Position numbers and translations under genes: made by a program. 64,000 bases of DNA from Alkalihalobacillus sp. LMS39 (GTDB lineage: Bacteria; Bacillota; Bacilli; Bacillales; Bacillaceae_F): NCBI RefSeq assembly GCF_022812285.1, contig NZ_CP093300.1, positions 2,852,001-2,916,000 on the forward strand, in the 5' to 3' direction. This document shows positions 1 through 9,894 of the stretch, one piece after another (the stretch's first letter is position 1; every line of letters begins with the position of its first letter). The notes beneath the pieces are model-generated. The model saw nothing but the letters and a program-made list of their open reading frames with translations. It did no database searches and was not told the DNA's origin.

Positions 1-781
1 ACGTTTGTTTTGTCGAACTGGTTACATTGAGTGTCCTATTTTTTTCATAAAAGCGACTTAACATTGGGTATTGATTCGGTTCTGTTTCGATTTCTTTTAG
101 TAGCTGATGCACTGTCGCAAGGAAACGGAGGTTTATCCATTCTTTATCTAGCTTGTACTTAAAAGCAAGTTGCTCATTTGTCAGCCCTATTTGAGTGGCA
201 CCTGTAAGTTTTTTTACAACGATTGTTGCATTTATTTCTTCTATTTTCACAAGATAAGACAATAATTCTTTATATAAATCATTTAATTGTTTTTTTCGTT
301 CTTCTTGATTTCTTGGAAACGATTGTCTCACCCATTGCAAAATATGTCTTTCATTTGTAATCGGTATAAATTTTGACTCTTTTTTTACCATAAAAGATAA
401 ACACTGGATGAACAACGTAAGACGATACCAAAATACCATATCAACTTCTTTATATTTCCATCCGTCTATATGATGAAAAAATGCTGCGTCTTGTTGAAAT
501 TGTCGGACAATGCTCTCTCCTAGCTTTGTAACGACAAATCGTTCTTCATGAACGCGACTAACGGCACTAATGCTTTCTAAATGTTGAATGGACTTATCTG
601 TTTGTTCTCTTGTTAAAGAAGGAATGATACCGAATAAAAATAAACATCGGAATAAATGTCCGTCTTGAATCGTTTGCGCTGAACGTTTTCCTTTAAGTAA
701 ATGATACACACCATAAATGGAGCGATTTCCGTTAAACTGATAAAGGATATATAATATTAATTGACTCATGACTGGTATCAT
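1..781 (-). CDS. ypbB: YpbB-like helix-turn-helix protein, 5' part (runs off the window)
   Basis: About 260 codons are open from an ATG at 781 down to base 1 with no stop, so only the N-terminal part is present. GGAGGAG lies 7 bases before the start, and a second in-frame ATG follows four codons later. The protein begins MIPVMSQLILYILYQFNGNR and continues as a mainly helical soluble protein with no signal peptide. In B. subtilis the gene divergent from fer is ypbB, next to recQ, and the N-terminal layout (short helical start, GVYHLLKGK-type segment) fits that family. Its function is not well established; a regulatory role is inferred only from the family name. The identification rests mainly on position beside fer. 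Confidence 0.7.
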   Translation of the reverse strand, partial: MIPVMSQLILYILYQFNGNRSIYGVYHLLKGKRSAQTIQDGHLFRCLFLFGIIPSLTREQTDKSIQHLESISAVSRVHEERFVVTKLGESIVRQFQQDAAFFHHIDGWKYKEVDMVFWYRLTLFIQCLSFMVKKESKFIPITNERHILQWVRQSFPRNQEERKKQLNDLYKELLSYLVKIEEINATIVVKKLTGATQIGLTNEQLAFKYKLDKEWINLRFLATVHQLLKEIETEPNQYPMLSRFYEKNRTLNVTSSTKQT

Positions 782-1331
<550 letters not shown>

Positions 1332-1335
1332 ACCG

Positions 1336-1379
1336 AAAAAAGAAACGACCACAAGAATCCTTGTGGTCGTTTCTTTTTT
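1336..1379. terminator. Bidirectional terminator between fer and yqgT
   Basis: A perfect 10-bp core stem, CGACCACAAG with CTTGTGGTCG around loop AATC, extended by A and T tracts on both sides. It can stop both convergent genes and overlaps the last two bases of yqgT. Confidence 0.95.
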
Positions 1380-2442
1380 ATAATTGTAATCCTTCTAATG
1401 CCAAACAAACATTATTTGCCCATATCTCTGAAAAAGCAGAAAACGGCAATGGATTTGTGCCAACGCCAACTTCGATTGTAAAGCCAGCACGACCTGTTTC
1501 TTGGATAAACCAATCTTTATAACCACCATCACTATCGGCAGTATGAACAGGGACATATGAGCTTGCTAATGAAAGCTTTGTAACCATGTCTTTACTTTCT
1601 TTTGGTTCTAAGTTTCGATACCCCCAATAAATGACTTGACCTTGTGAATGGAAAGCTAATACGTGTGCAAACTCATATTTCATAGTAAGATCATAAATGG
1701 CAACCGCTTCTGGCTCAGTTAAAGGCGCTGTGCCACTATAGTGACGTGGCCATGGGTGTTGTGGGCTCTCTTCCGCTTCAATTTCCCAACCTGCTGGCCA
1801 TTGATGATTTAAGTCAACTCCGCGAATATTACTTGACCAATGTTCAAACCGTAATGCTCCTTTATTTATGTGTAACACATCTTCGTAAAATGGATGAGTT
1901 TTATAAATTCCTTGATGAACAAGTTCAATCCCATCAGGGTTTACCATCGGTACAATAATAAGTGTAACCTCGTTAAGAATATCTTTAACATTGTATCCTT
2001 CCCAGTTCTCATCTCTATCGTAATGGTCAGCCAACTCAAATAAAAAAGCCATTAAAAATTTTGAAGTAAGCCACTCATTGGCATGCCAGCCACCAGAGTA
2101 AAATATTTTCTTTGGACCATCACCAATTTGAAATTGATATAATGGTTTCCCCATGACAGAATGACCAATAACAGAAGGGAAAATGATATGATGATAAGAA
2201 GACTTTATCATTTTAACATCTCGCTCAACATCCGTTGGACCATATTCCGTTTTACATAAAAAACGGTGTTCAGTTATTCTTTCCCCTTTTCGTTCAGGAA
2301 TGTTCAAAATGTCATTTGGGGTAATATAACTTGATTCATTTTCAATACTTGGATTAAACAAAAGTAAATCAATAGGACGAACACCATGTTGAAGAGCAAC
2401 CTTTGCTACTGTATCTCCTTGTTTAACAACATATGTTTTCAT
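1378..2442 (-). CDS. yqgT: LysM-M14 gamma-D-glutamyl-meso-diaminopimelate peptidase
   Basis: A 354-residue protein with one N-terminal LysM peptidoglycan-binding domain (residues 2-48, VKQGDTVAKVA start) followed by an M14 zinc carboxypeptidase domain. Zinc ligands are H120 and E123 in GGWHANEW and H265 in AFHSQGQ; the catalytic glutamate is E324 in FTIEVGVG. This architecture is that of Bacillus endopeptidase I / YqgT, which cuts the gamma-D-Glu-(L)-diamino acid bond of muropeptides, in spore cortex turnover or peptide recycling. No signal peptide is visible. GAGGGAG lies before the ATG. It stands alone, convergent with fer. The assignment is by family; the exact bond cut is inferred. Confidence 0.88.
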   Translation of the reverse strand: MKTYVVKQGDTVAKVALQHGVRPIDLLLFNPSIENESSYITPNDILNIPERKGERITEHRFLCKTEYGPTDVERDVKMIKSSYHHIIFPSVIGHSVMGKPLYQFQIGDGPKKIFYSGGWHANEWLTSKFLMAFLFELADHYDRDENWEGYNVKDILNEVTLIIVPMVNPDGIELVHQGIYKTHPFYEDVLHINKGALRFEHWSSNIRGVDLNHQWPAGWEIEAEESPQHPWPRHYSGTAPLTEPEAVAIYDLTMKYEFAHVLAFHSQGQVIYWGYRNLEPKESKDMVTKLSLASSYVPVHTADSDGGYKDWFIQETGRAGFTIEVGVGTNPLPFSAFSEIWANNVCLALEGLQL

Positions 2443-2506
2443 ATTATACTCCCTCCTCTTCCTCTTTTATATTTTATGTTGAAATCGTGAAAAAAGAAGA
2501 ATCCAA

Positions 2507-2535
2507 TTGACAGAATGTAATCAATATGATAAATT
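2507..2535 (+). promoter_or_regulatory. Sigma-A promoter of the serA leader
   Basis: TTGACA (2507-2512), a 17-base spacer and TAAATT (2530-2535). A start near 2542 would place the T-box leader at the 5' end of the transcript. Confidence 0.6.
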
Positions 2536-2566
2536 ATCAAACAATTAGAAAATATGAAAAACTATG

Positions 2567-2821
2567 ATGAAGAATGAAAATTTCGTTCCATTTCAGAGAG
2601 CTAGTGGGGGCTGTGAACTAGTATGGGGCAAATTGGAAAGCACTTCGGAGTTTATATTCTGAAACGAAGTAGGAATATACGGATAATCCGTTATCTTGGA
2701 GACTTGGATTTCTCCTTAAGGCATGCAAAGCAATGCGCATGTGAACGAGGGTGGTACCGCGGAATTGAAAACCTTCCGCCCCTCACGACCTAGTGTCGTG
2801 GTGGGTGAAGGTTTTTTTATT
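2567..2821 (+). promoter_or_regulatory. T-box leader upstream of serA (serine-responsive by context)
   Basis: The T-box core GAGGGTGGTACCGCGG is at 2747-2762. It is followed by a terminator hairpin (AACCTTC arm, CACGAC/GTCGTG stem, T7) ending near 2820. Upstream, TTTCAG (2591-2596) can pair with CTGAAA (2659-2664) to form Stem I, with the AGAGAG and CACTTCGGAG-type segments typical of Bacillus T-boxes between them. Uncharged tRNA pairing with this core stabilises the antiterminator and allows serA expression. I could not place the specifier codon with certainty; TCT (Ser) at 2658-2660 is one candidate, but it sits at the stem edge. Serine specificity is inferred from the downstream gene. Confidence 0.93.
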
Positions 2822-2949
2822 TTAGCGCTTACATGAAAGGAAGTGACTGCCCCGTTAATTGGATATGAAAAATAATAGAACAAATACAAACAAGAGAGAA
2901 AAAAAGTATAACTTTTACAGATTACATGAAAATAAGGAGAGTGGAGAGA

Positions 2950-4572
2950 ATGAGTCAACAACTAATCGCTGATCCAACTGTAAAGAAAGGAAGTCAAAAC
3001 ATGTACAATATTTTAGTGTCTGACCCAATGAGCAAAGAAGGTTTATTACCTTTACTTGAGAGCGATAATGTTCGGATCGTCGAACAAAATGTCAATGAAA
3101 TCGAGGATGCTTCTGCATTTGATGCATTACTTGTACGCAGTGGGACAACCGTTACAGCAGAAGTAATGGAAAAAATGCCGAACTTAAAAATTATCGCCCG
3201 TGCTGGGGTCGGTGTCGATAATATTGATATAGAAGCTGCAACGAAAAATGGAGTTGTTGTCGTAAATGCTCCTGATGGAAATACAATTTCAACGGCTGAA
3301 CATACTTTTGCTATGATCGCGTCACTAGCAAGAAAAATTCCTCAAGCGAACATGTCCATTAAGTCTGGGGAATGGAACCGTAAAGGATTTCAAGGAATCG
3401 AACTTCGCGGAAAAACATTAGGAATTGTTGGTTTTGGTCGAATTGGTACACAGCTGGCAAAGCGGGCAAAAGCGTTTGAAATGCAACCACTTGTCTTTGA
3501 CCCATTCTTAACAAAAGAAAGAGCTGAAAAAATCGGGGTTGTTTCAGCTTCCCTTGACGATGTATTAGCAAATGCCGATATCATTACTGTTCACACACCA
3601 TTAACAAAAGAAACAAAAGGTCTTCTTGGAATGGTCAATATCGGAAAAACGAAAAAAGGTGTTTTCTTAATCAACTGTGCACGTGGAGGCATCATTGATG
3701 AGACGGCGTTAAAACATTATTTAGCAAATGGACATATTGCCGGGGCAGCACTTGATGTGTTTGAAGAAGAACCTGCTACTGACCGTGAGTTATTATCATA
3801 TGATAATGTTATCGCCACACCTCATATCGCCGCTTCTACAGTGGAAGCCCAATTAAATGTAGCTGCGCAAGTGTCAGAAGAAGTGTTGTTATTTTTAGAA
3901 GGGAATCCAGTTAGTAATTCAATTAATTTACCGACGTTATCAAAAGAAGTATATGAAAAAGTTAAGCCTTATTATGAGCTAACAAAAACGATGGGGAATA
4001 TTTTATCTCAATGTATGAAAACACCGGTACAGGAAATTGAAGTATTTTATGGTGGGACTGTGACGGAGCTTGAAACATCTATTACAACGCGTAGTTTAAT
4101 GGCTGGCTTTTTACAACCACGTGTTGATGCTGGAGTCAATGACGTAAACGCAGCATTAATCGCCAAAGAACGCGGCATTCAGTTTGGAGAAAAACATTTA
4201 ACTCGTTCATATGGTTATGCAAATATTATCCATGCGATTGTTCATGGTGAAAATCGTACGTTTGATATAAAAGGAACTTATATTAAAGAATACGGACCGC
4301 GAATCGTTTCCATTAATGGCTTTAATGTAGACTTTTTCCCAGCGGGCCACTTGATTTACGTTCAACATACTGACCGTCCTGGGGTAATTGGGCGATTTGG
4401 TCAATTGCTAGCTGAACATAACGTTAACATTGCAACAATGCAAGTAGGACGTAAAGAAGAAGGCGGAGAAGCGATTATGATGGTAACCGTCGACAAAGAA
4501 ATTAGTGATGAACTGATCCAAGCATTAACAAACATCGATGACATTTTATTCGCTGATAAAATCGAATTGTAA
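2950..4572 (+). CDS. serA: D-3-phosphoglycerate dehydrogenase
   Basis: First enzyme of phosphorylated serine biosynthesis: oxidises 3-phosphoglycerate to 3-phosphohydroxypyruvate with NAD. The D-2-hydroxyacid dehydrogenase domain shows the NAD loop GIVGFGRIG and the family signature [10 protein letters not shown], then an intervening domain and a C-terminal ACT domain ([12 protein letters not shown] to end) for serine binding. Two starts are credible. The ATG at 2950 has AAGGAG 10 bases upstream. The ATG at 3001 (MYNILVSD) has AAAGGAAG upstream and gives 523 residues, almost the length of B. subtilis SerA (525). I give the longer form but 3001 may be used. Controlled by the T-box; ends in a terminator. 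Confidence 0.95.
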   Translation: MSQQLIADPTVKKGSQNMYNILVSDPMSKEGLLPLLESDNVRIVEQNVNEIEDASAFDALLVRSGTTVTAEVMEKMPNLKIIARAGVGVDNIDIEAATKNGVVVVNAPDGNTISTAEHTFAMIASLARKIPQANMSIKSGEWNRKGFQGIELRGKTLGIVGFGRIGTQLAKRAKAFEMQPLVFDPFLTKERAEKIGVVSASLDDVLANADIITVHTPLTKETKGLLGMVNIGKTKKGVFLINCARGGIIDETALKHYLANGHIAGAALDVFEEEPATDRELLSYDNVIATPHIAASTVEAQLNVAAQVSEEVLLFLEGNPVSNSINLPTLSKEVYEKVKPYYELTKTMGNILSQCMKTPVQEIEVFYGGTVTELETSITTRSLMAGFLQPRVDAGVNDVNAALIAKERGIQFGEKHLTRSYGYANIIHAIVHGENRTFDIKGTYIKEYGPRIVSINGFNVDFFPAGHLIYVQHTDRPGVIGRFGQLLAEHNVNIATMQVGRKEEGGEAIMMVTVDKEISDELIQALTNIDDILFADKIEL

Positions 4573-4575
4573 AAT

Positions 4576-4606
4576 AAAAAACCGGGCAGCTTAGCCCGGT
4601 TTTTTC
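4576..4606 (+). terminator. serA terminator
   Basis: ACCGGGC / GCCCGGT stem around AGCTTA followed by six T, four bases after the serA stop. Confidence 0.93.
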
Positions 4607-4626
4607 TATGATGTATCACTTAGAGG

Positions 4627-4722
4627 TCAAGTCGCTAGTGACATTGATGTACTAATAAACAAAATACTGAGAACTAAAGCAAAACAAGCAACAATTAACA
4701 GCCTTTTCCCATAATCAACCAT
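4627..4722 (-). CDS. Putative 31-residue single-span membrane peptide
   Basis: A short frame with an excellent ribosome site (GAAGGAGGATAG before ATG at 4722) encodes 31 residues: a short polar start MVDYGKR, then a continuous hydrophobic stretch LLIVACFALVLSILFIS, ending SMSLAT. This is a single membrane helix. It is the next frame after the gerC-like gene (99 bases downstream of its stop) and on the same strand, so it may be the last gene of the germinant-receptor operon. Some gerA-type operons carry a small membrane D subunit, but those are usually longer with two helices. The function is unknown; the evidence is the ribosome site and the clean hydrophobic frame. Confidence 0.5.
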   Translation of the reverse strand: MVDYGKRLLIVACFALVLSILFISTSMSLAT

Positions 4723-4821
4723 TCTATCCTCCTTCAAAAACTTTACTTTCACCTAATCTTATGAGGGCTTGACCGCTCATATTCTATACAAAAACAAATT
4801 TTTCCATACTTTTAATAAAAA

Positions 4822-5916
4822 CTATTCAATGGATCCTGACTGCACAATGGAAACATCCACATGTATTTGAATCGGTATGTTTGGATACACCTCTTTCCAT
4901 TGTTCTTCATCCCACTGCCTCGTGGTACTGCGGTATTTTTCCCCTAGTCCTATAGGATCAATGTTCAGTTCCTGAAACCTCGATACTAGGTTTGTCGCCG
5001 TTTCGAAGATATGTTCTTCTATCGCTCGCTCTAATGTTTCGAGATGGGTATGTTCTTGTAAATTTAGATTGCCGGTATAATCGGTAATTTCCCCCTTAAA
5101 TTCCAATAGCAATGTAAAAGAAGGTCTCGCACCTGAATGGACTTGTCGTTCCATTGTTGATCGAATTTTTTCTACTACAAAATATTCTTTTCCCCCTTCT
5201 GTTTCAAGCATAAATTCTTTTGATCCACCTTCACCACTTTGCTTTAACATCATAAGAATAAACGACTCATCCAAATTTAATTTATCAACATAGTGGTCTT
5301 GGTCAAATAAAGCAGTCCCAATGATTTTGACTGAATCTCCATCTAAAGAAATAAGAGGTAATAACGCATCTCTCCCATCGTTGTACATACTAAATAGAAA
5401 TAAATGCAAATTTGTCGGCGGAAGTACTTGCATCGCAATATTCTGTTCTAATAAATCAGGTAAAAATTCCCCAACTCGATCTTCTTGTCCTTCCGCGACT
5501 GTCAAAAACAATTCATTTGTTTTTCCTTCTACAACAGCAAGAAGAACCCGGTTTCCAACTTGTGGATCCCGGTACATCGTATCGACAAACATCTCTAACC
5601 CTTCTTTTGCTAATTCATCACTAAATAACAATACCCTAACTTGACCGATCCGAAGTGGTTTTTGTGACTTTGTATTTAATAAATCTCTTGCGGCTCTAGA
5701 TGTATTCCCCTCCGCATACATAACTTGAGACTGAAGAGCACTTTCTTCCCCATGTTCAACAAAAGAAGGAAATGAGACTGTCACTCTTATTTTATCTTCT
5801 TCCCTGTCAAATCCAGCTGCATAAATGAGCCCGATTTCATCGATAACGTTTTGTTCCACACAGCCAGCTAAAAGAACCAATAACAATACCGTGTTACATA
5901 GCTTGAGAAGATTCAT
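4822..5916 (-). CDS. GerAC-family germination lipoprotein (C subunit)
   Basis: A 364-residue Ger(x)C protein. A lipoprotein signal peptide ends in lipobox LLAGC (Cys19), followed by the GerAC N-terminal motif VEQNVIDEIGLIYAAGFD typical of this family. C subunits sit on the outer face of the spore inner membrane as part of the nutrient germinant receptor. The coding region overlaps the B subunit gene by 23 bases, showing translational coupling. The length is normal (about 350-400). The ligand cannot be told from sequence. Confidence 0.93.
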   Translation of the reverse strand: MNLLKLCNTVLLLVLLAGCVEQNVIDEIGLIYAAGFDREEDKIRVTVSFPSFVEHGEESALQSQVMYAEGNTSRAARDLLNTKSQKPLRIGQVRVLLFSDELAKEGLEMFVDTMYRDPQVGNRVLLAVVEGKTNELFLTVAEGQEDRVGEFLPDLLEQNIAMQVLPPTNLHLFLFSMYNDGRDALLPLISLDGDSVKIIGTALFDQDHYVDKLNLDESFILMMLKQSGEGGSKEFMLETEGGKEYFVVEKIRSTMERQVHSGARPSFTLLLEFKGEITDYTGNLNLQEHTHLETLERAIEEHIFETATNLVSRFQELNIDPIGLGEKYRSTTRQWDEEQWKEVYPNIPIQIHVDVSIVQSGSIE

Positions 5917-7012
5917 TGTTTTTCCTCACTTTAGAAATAAGTAGATGACTCAAAAAAAGAAAGGGGAGATACCCTAAAAGGACAACAAGACCACAATAAG
6001 CTAAAAATTGTTGTAATTGAAGAATGCTATTTCGGTCCTCAAATAATAAAGAAAGAATAAAAACAAATGCTAACATCAACATTAAAAGTATTCTTTGGTT
6101 TACACCAAAAATTTGTTTTCCTGCGCGAGTCGCTCCCCATATCGCAAGTGCAATATTCGGTGCAACTAGTACTAACCACATTGAAATTCCAATATATTCT
6201 ACTCTTTCAATAAAAGGCAGCTCAACCACTTTAAACATTGTCAACGTTGCCCAAATCGTTCGGTTTAGCTGCTCCTCACTGAAAAAAGATAAGCTAACGA
6301 ACATAATCCCCGTATAAACAACCGTTGTGACAAAAGCTCCTAGTTGAGCCCACCTTTGTGAATGTTTTGCTTTTTTTATAAACGGGTAATACAATAACAA
6401 TAATTCAAATCCTAAAAAACTAATGACCGTTTCTTTTGCTCCTACAACTAACTCTAAAATCGTATGCTTCCACACAGGAAGTAAATTAATCCAATTCGCA
6501 AACTCTAATGGAAATAAAAGCAGGATAAATAAAGGCAACGTCAGAAAAAAACTAATGACACAAAACCCAGTAACTGCACGAAACCCTCCGCTTACGATAA
6601 AATACATAACAATCACAATAAACAAACTCATCACGACAGTTGGCAATTCAGGGAATACCCATACTTGCACAACTTCAATATATGATCTCAAAACAGTAAG
6701 TGCTAATAAAAGGAAATAAAAAAGTAATAGCAGACTCAACAAATTTCCGATCCATTTGCCAAACAAATCTTTATGAATTGAAATAACATCTCCTTTATCC
6801 ATTGATAGCACTTTATACATCATCCAAATAAATATATGAATACAAGCTCCAGCGATAAGAACAGAAATCCAACCATCATAACCAGATGACTTCACGACCA
6901 TTCGTTGAAAACCTAAAATGCCGACCCCAATTTGCATGGAGTGAATTAAAAAAAATACCATAAAGTCTGAAACTAAATATTGGTCTTTTATTGACTTATT
7001 CAAATTATTCAC
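5894..7012 (-). CDS. GerAB-family spore germination permease (B subunit)
   Basis: A 372-residue endospore germination permease of the APC superfamily with about ten hydrophobic segments (for example GNLLSLLLLFYFLLLALTVL). In the related GerAB this subunit binds the nutrient. It lies between the A and C subunit genes, 20 bases after the A subunit stop. The start is a GTG at 7012 with a weak ribosome site; a TTG three codons later (7003) has AGGTG better spaced and is an alternative. Which nutrient it senses is not predictable here. Confidence 0.92.
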   Translation of the reverse strand: MNNLNKSIKDQYLVSDFMVFFLIHSMQIGVGILGFQRMVVKSSGYDGWISVLIAGACIHIFIWMMYKVLSMDKGDVISIHKDLFGKWIGNLLSLLLLFYFLLLALTVLRSYIEVVQVWVFPELPTVVMSLFIVIVMYFIVSGGFRAVTGFCVISFFLTLPLFILLLFPLEFANWINLLPVWKHTILELVVGAKETVISFLGFELLLLYYPFIKKAKHSQRWAQLGAFVTTVVYTGIMFVSLSFFSEEQLNRTIWATLTMFKVVELPFIERVEYIGISMWLVLVAPNIALAIWGATRAGKQIFGVNQRILLMLMLAFVFILSLLFEDRNSILQLQQFLAYCGLVVLLGYLPFLFLSHLLISKVRKNNESSQAM

Positions 7013-7032
7013 CTACTATGCGGAATCATGCT

Positions 7033-8529
7033 TCATTCATCAATGTCTTTTTGTTGAAACATTCGGATAAACGGTAGCCTGTTTTTATTTTTAGGACGAA
7101 GCAATACTGGCCTTGAATTTAATAAATTGTATGGTAAACGAATAAATGCATCTTTCCAATCTTTTAATCGTAACGGGTAAAGCGGCTCTAAATAAGGTCT
7201 TCCTAGTGAAGTCATTTTCAGTAAATGTGTCACAATGAACAACATACATAACATAATACCAATTCCACCAAGCCAAGCAGCAAATAAGATAAACGGGAAC
7301 CGTATCATTCGAATTGTATTGCTCATTTGATATACAGGTGTTGTAAACGAAGCCAAAGCACTTAATGCTACAATAATTAATAATATATTGCTTGTTAAGC
7401 CTGCTTCTACAGAGGCTTGTCCGATAACAATTCCTCCTACAATTCCTATTGTTTGTCCAACTTTAGTTGGTAACCTAGCACCCGCTTCTCTTAGCAATTC
7501 AATTGTTAACTCTAAAAATATCGCTTCCACAATGGGTGGAAATGGAATATTACTTCTAGAGGATATAATGGTAGCTAATAAATCTCTTGGAATTAATTCA
7601 TAATGAAACGTCAACACTGCAACATAAATCGGTGTCGCTAAGACCGAGAATGCAACGGCGAAGAAACGCAAAATGCGAACGGCAGAAGAAACATGCCATG
7701 GTAAATAATAATCTTCTAATGATGAGAAAAACTCAATTAACGTCGCAGGCCCAAAGATCGCTTCAGGAGAACCATCACAAAAAAAGGCGACCTTTCCTTC
7801 CGCTAACACAGCCGCTACTCGGTCGGGTCTTTCCGTATTAACGAGCTGTGGAAAAAGTGTCATCGAGTCATCGGCAATCATTTGGCTTAGTGTCGTACTA
7901 TCTAATACTTGGTCAAACTCAATATGATTTAATCGTTGCACCATTGTTTGTACATTTGATTGATCAGCAACCCCATCCAAATAGAGAACTGCGACTTTTG
8001 TTTTTGATAATTTGCCCACTTCTATTTGCTTCACTTTCAGTTGGGCTAACGGTAATCGTTTCCGAATTAAGTTTAAATTCGTTTCTAATGATTCTACAAA
8101 CGCTTCTTGTGGTCCAGTCACTGTAAATTCAATTTCAGGGGGAGAAACTTCGCGATCAAAACTAGCCCTCGCTTTAATTAACATTAATTCATTTGGATTT
8201 GATGCTAGCTTGACAACAATACAACCTTCAAGTATTTTTTGTTTGACTGTTGCCACATCTGTCGTGATTGTTATATCTTCAATTGGTACTTTTGATTTGA
8301 TGACAGCTAAGCCTTCTTGAATATATTTGTTTATATATGGTAAACAATCCCGATGTAATCGATTTGAATCGACCATAGTCGTTAAATAACAAATCGTATA
8401 ATGAACAGGTTCCTGATGTGTAAAGAATGCAAAATCATTCGATTGTTTAAATTCAGTTAAGACAGTTTCAACCGTTTCATTTTTTTGGACTGATTTGATT
8501 TGAAGCTGCTTTAACCATTTCATTAACAT
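7033..8529 (-). CDS. GerAA-family spore germination protein (A subunit)
   Basis: A roughly 498-residue GerA-family protein: an N-terminal cytoplasmic domain, the conserved segment ERPDRVAAVLAEGKVAFFCDG, then four to five membrane helices with the family motif SRSNIPFPPIVEAIFLEL, and a C-terminal tail. A subunits form the oligomeric channel of germinant receptors. The start is taken at ATG 8529, 7 bases after AAAGGAGG; a GTG at 8532 is adjacent. It is the first gene of the A-B-C operon and has a sigma-G promoter just upstream, as expected for forespore-made receptors. It belongs to the same superfamily as SpoVAF at 50.5-52 kb. Confidence 0.94.
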   Translation of the reverse strand: MLMKWLKQLQIKSVQKNETVETVLTEFKQSNDFAFFTHQEPVHYTICYLTTMVDSNRLHRDCLPYINKYIQEGLAVIKSKVPIEDITITTDVATVKQKILEGCIVVKLASNPNELMLIKARASFDREVSPPEIEFTVTGPQEAFVESLETNLNLIRKRLPLAQLKVKQIEVGKLSKTKVAVLYLDGVADQSNVQTMVQRLNHIEFDQVLDSTTLSQMIADDSMTLFPQLVNTERPDRVAAVLAEGKVAFFCDGSPEAIFGPATLIEFFSSLEDYYLPWHVSSAVRILRFFAVAFSVLATPIYVAVLTFHYELIPRDLLATIISSRSNIPFPPIVEAIFLELTIELLREAGARLPTKVGQTIGIVGGIVIGQASVEAGLTSNILLIIVALSALASFTTPVYQMSNTIRMIRFPFILFAAWLGGIGIMLCMLFIVTHLLKMTSLGRPYLEPLYPLRLKDWKDAFIRLPYNLLNSRPVLLRPKNKNRLPFIRMFQQKDIDE

Positions 8530-8565
8530 CACAGAACCTCCTTTATTGGTGTTTTTCTCCTTTCT

Positions 8566-8596
8566 TAGTATGAAGGAACAAAGGTCCCATTATGCA
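8566..8596 (-). promoter_or_regulatory. Sigma-G-type promoter of the ger operon
   Basis: Read on the minus strand: TGCATA (8596-8591), an 18-base spacer, and CATACTA (8572-8566). Both boxes match the sigma-G consensus (TGMATA / CATnnTA), and the distance to the gerA-type start is about 37 bases. Confidence 0.75.
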
Positions 8597-8609
8597 CCAA
8601 ACGCAAATA

Positions 8610-8641
8610 GAGGTTGTGTCAAAAACGAAGAACACAACCTC
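8610..8641 (-). terminator. Hairpin downstream of the VanW gene, probable weak terminator
   Basis: A 10-bp perfect stem, GAGGTTGTGT with ACACAACCTC around an 12-base loop, begins 14 bases after the vanW-type stop. The following T tract is broken (TATTTGCGTTT), so termination may be partial. Confidence 0.55.
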
Positions 8642-8654
8642 ACCTGCTATTCTA

Positions 8655-9605
8655 TTATTGTGAAACAACAAGTTCTTCAACTGGTTTTGCGGCTAATACA
8701 TCAACGGCAATAACCCCTTGTTCAAGGGAAACATTTGTTTTAATTAACACTGGAAAAGAATATGAGTTTTTAAACTTAAAGTCAGGACCTCCCCATGACA
8801 CTGTCGCATCACGGTTTGCAGGAACATATCCAATTTCACGAGAATGTGTATACCGCTCCACAATTTCTAGGCCTGCTTTATCGACCGCATTAAACAATGT
8901 CGAAGACGTCTGGCAAATGCCACCACCAATGCCCATCACAAACTCTTCATTAACAATTTCTTTCGCTTCCTGATAGCCTCTTTCTACCGTTCGCTCCCCC
9001 ACTACCTTATTAAAGGAAAATACATCCTCAGGAGCTAACACATAATGTTGAATCGCATCAGATGAAAGTTTAATATTCATTGATCGACCTGTCACATACG
9101 GGTTAAAAGATGTTTGATAGCTTCCTATAACAACATCGGTAATTCCTTTTAAATCTGCTGCTGTTAATGATGGCTCTGTTTCGTAAATAGGTAACGTTAT
9201 TTCTTTGTCAAAATAATGTAAGTTCATTAACATTTCAACTAGTTCAGCTTCCGACAGTATCGTGCGATTCCTCCCTTCAACAATGTTTCCTTCCAAGTCA
9301 ATGGATGGATTCATCATTGGCTCATCAATCCCGCTTGCTAATTGTGCCGCATAATCGACAAGCTGTTGTTTGTCTAATTGTGTAGAAGAAGAAAAATAGC
9401 CAAAGTCATTAAGTAAAAGCGATTCGAGCGAGCCATCTCTTTCATCAATTAAAGTAATTTCCCACTTCATCGGTTTTTTTCCATAACTTTCAATTTTACT
9501 ACTTACGGGTGAATGAAGTTCTGCTGTTTTAGACTCCACATCTCCTCCTGTATTACAGCCTATCATGATGAAACATACGCTGAATGAAATCAGCCACCCT
9601 CTCAT
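8655..9605 (-). CDS. VanW-family lipoprotein
   Basis: A 316-residue secreted protein. An N-terminal signal peptide ends in lipobox MIGC (Cys17), so it is probably lipid-anchored outside the membrane. Residues about 160-290 form the VanW domain, with the signature FSFNKVVGERT and the strongly conserved GGGICQTSSTLFNA and YTHSREIGYVPANRDAT segments. The N-terminal half resembles the peptidoglycan-binding-like region often found before VanW domains. B. subtilis YoaR is a related protein. The molecular function of VanW is unknown; a cell-wall link is inferred from the family. It appears to be a single gene, between the ger operon and the cobalamin operon. Confidence 0.85.
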   Translation of the reverse strand: MRGWLISFSVCFIMIGCNTGGDVESKTAELHSPVSSKIESYGKKPMKWEITLIDERDGSLESLLLNDFGYFSSSTQLDKQQLVDYAAQLASGIDEPMMNPSIDLEGNIVEGRNRTILSEAELVEMLMNLHYFDKEITLPIYETEPSLTAADLKGITDVVIGSYQTSFNPYVTGRSMNIKLSSDAIQHYVLAPEDVFSFNKVVGERTVERGYQEAKEIVNEEFVMGIGGGICQTSSTLFNAVDKAGLEIVERYTHSREIGYVPANRDATVSWGGPDFKFKNSYSFPVLIKTNVSLEQGVIAVDVLAAKPVEELVVSQ

Positions 9606-9842
9606 GTCAATCCTCCTCTTTTAAATCCATTCCTAATTGTAAATTTATGAGAATACTAAGAAAGAATGAGCAAAATTTTAAAGGACAAAGTCATTTTTTT
9701 ATTGGACTGGATTGTTTACATTTTGAATAAAGTCTCTTCAACATATTTATCGCTCTTCAAGTGAAAAGGTTACAAATATTACCTATAACAGATAAAATTC
9801 AAATAAAAGCGGAATTTATTGATTATGTAATGTTTGAATAAA
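9606..9842. other. Intergenic region between vanW-type gene and pduO
   Basis: About 240 AT-rich bases holding the AGGAGGATTGA ribosome site and presumably the promoter of the VanW gene. No further gene or clear promoter was seen. Confidence 0.4.
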
Positions 9843-9886
9843 AAAATACCGCTTCAAAACATGTTTGAAAACGGCAGTTTTTTATT
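9843..9886 (-). terminator. Terminator of the cobalamin operon
   Basis: Minus strand: CCGTTTTCAAA / TTTTGAAGCGG type stem (one mismatch) around ACATG, followed by TATTTTTTTATT. It lies directly after the pduO stop. Confidence 0.75.
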
Positions 9887-9894
9887 TACATTCT

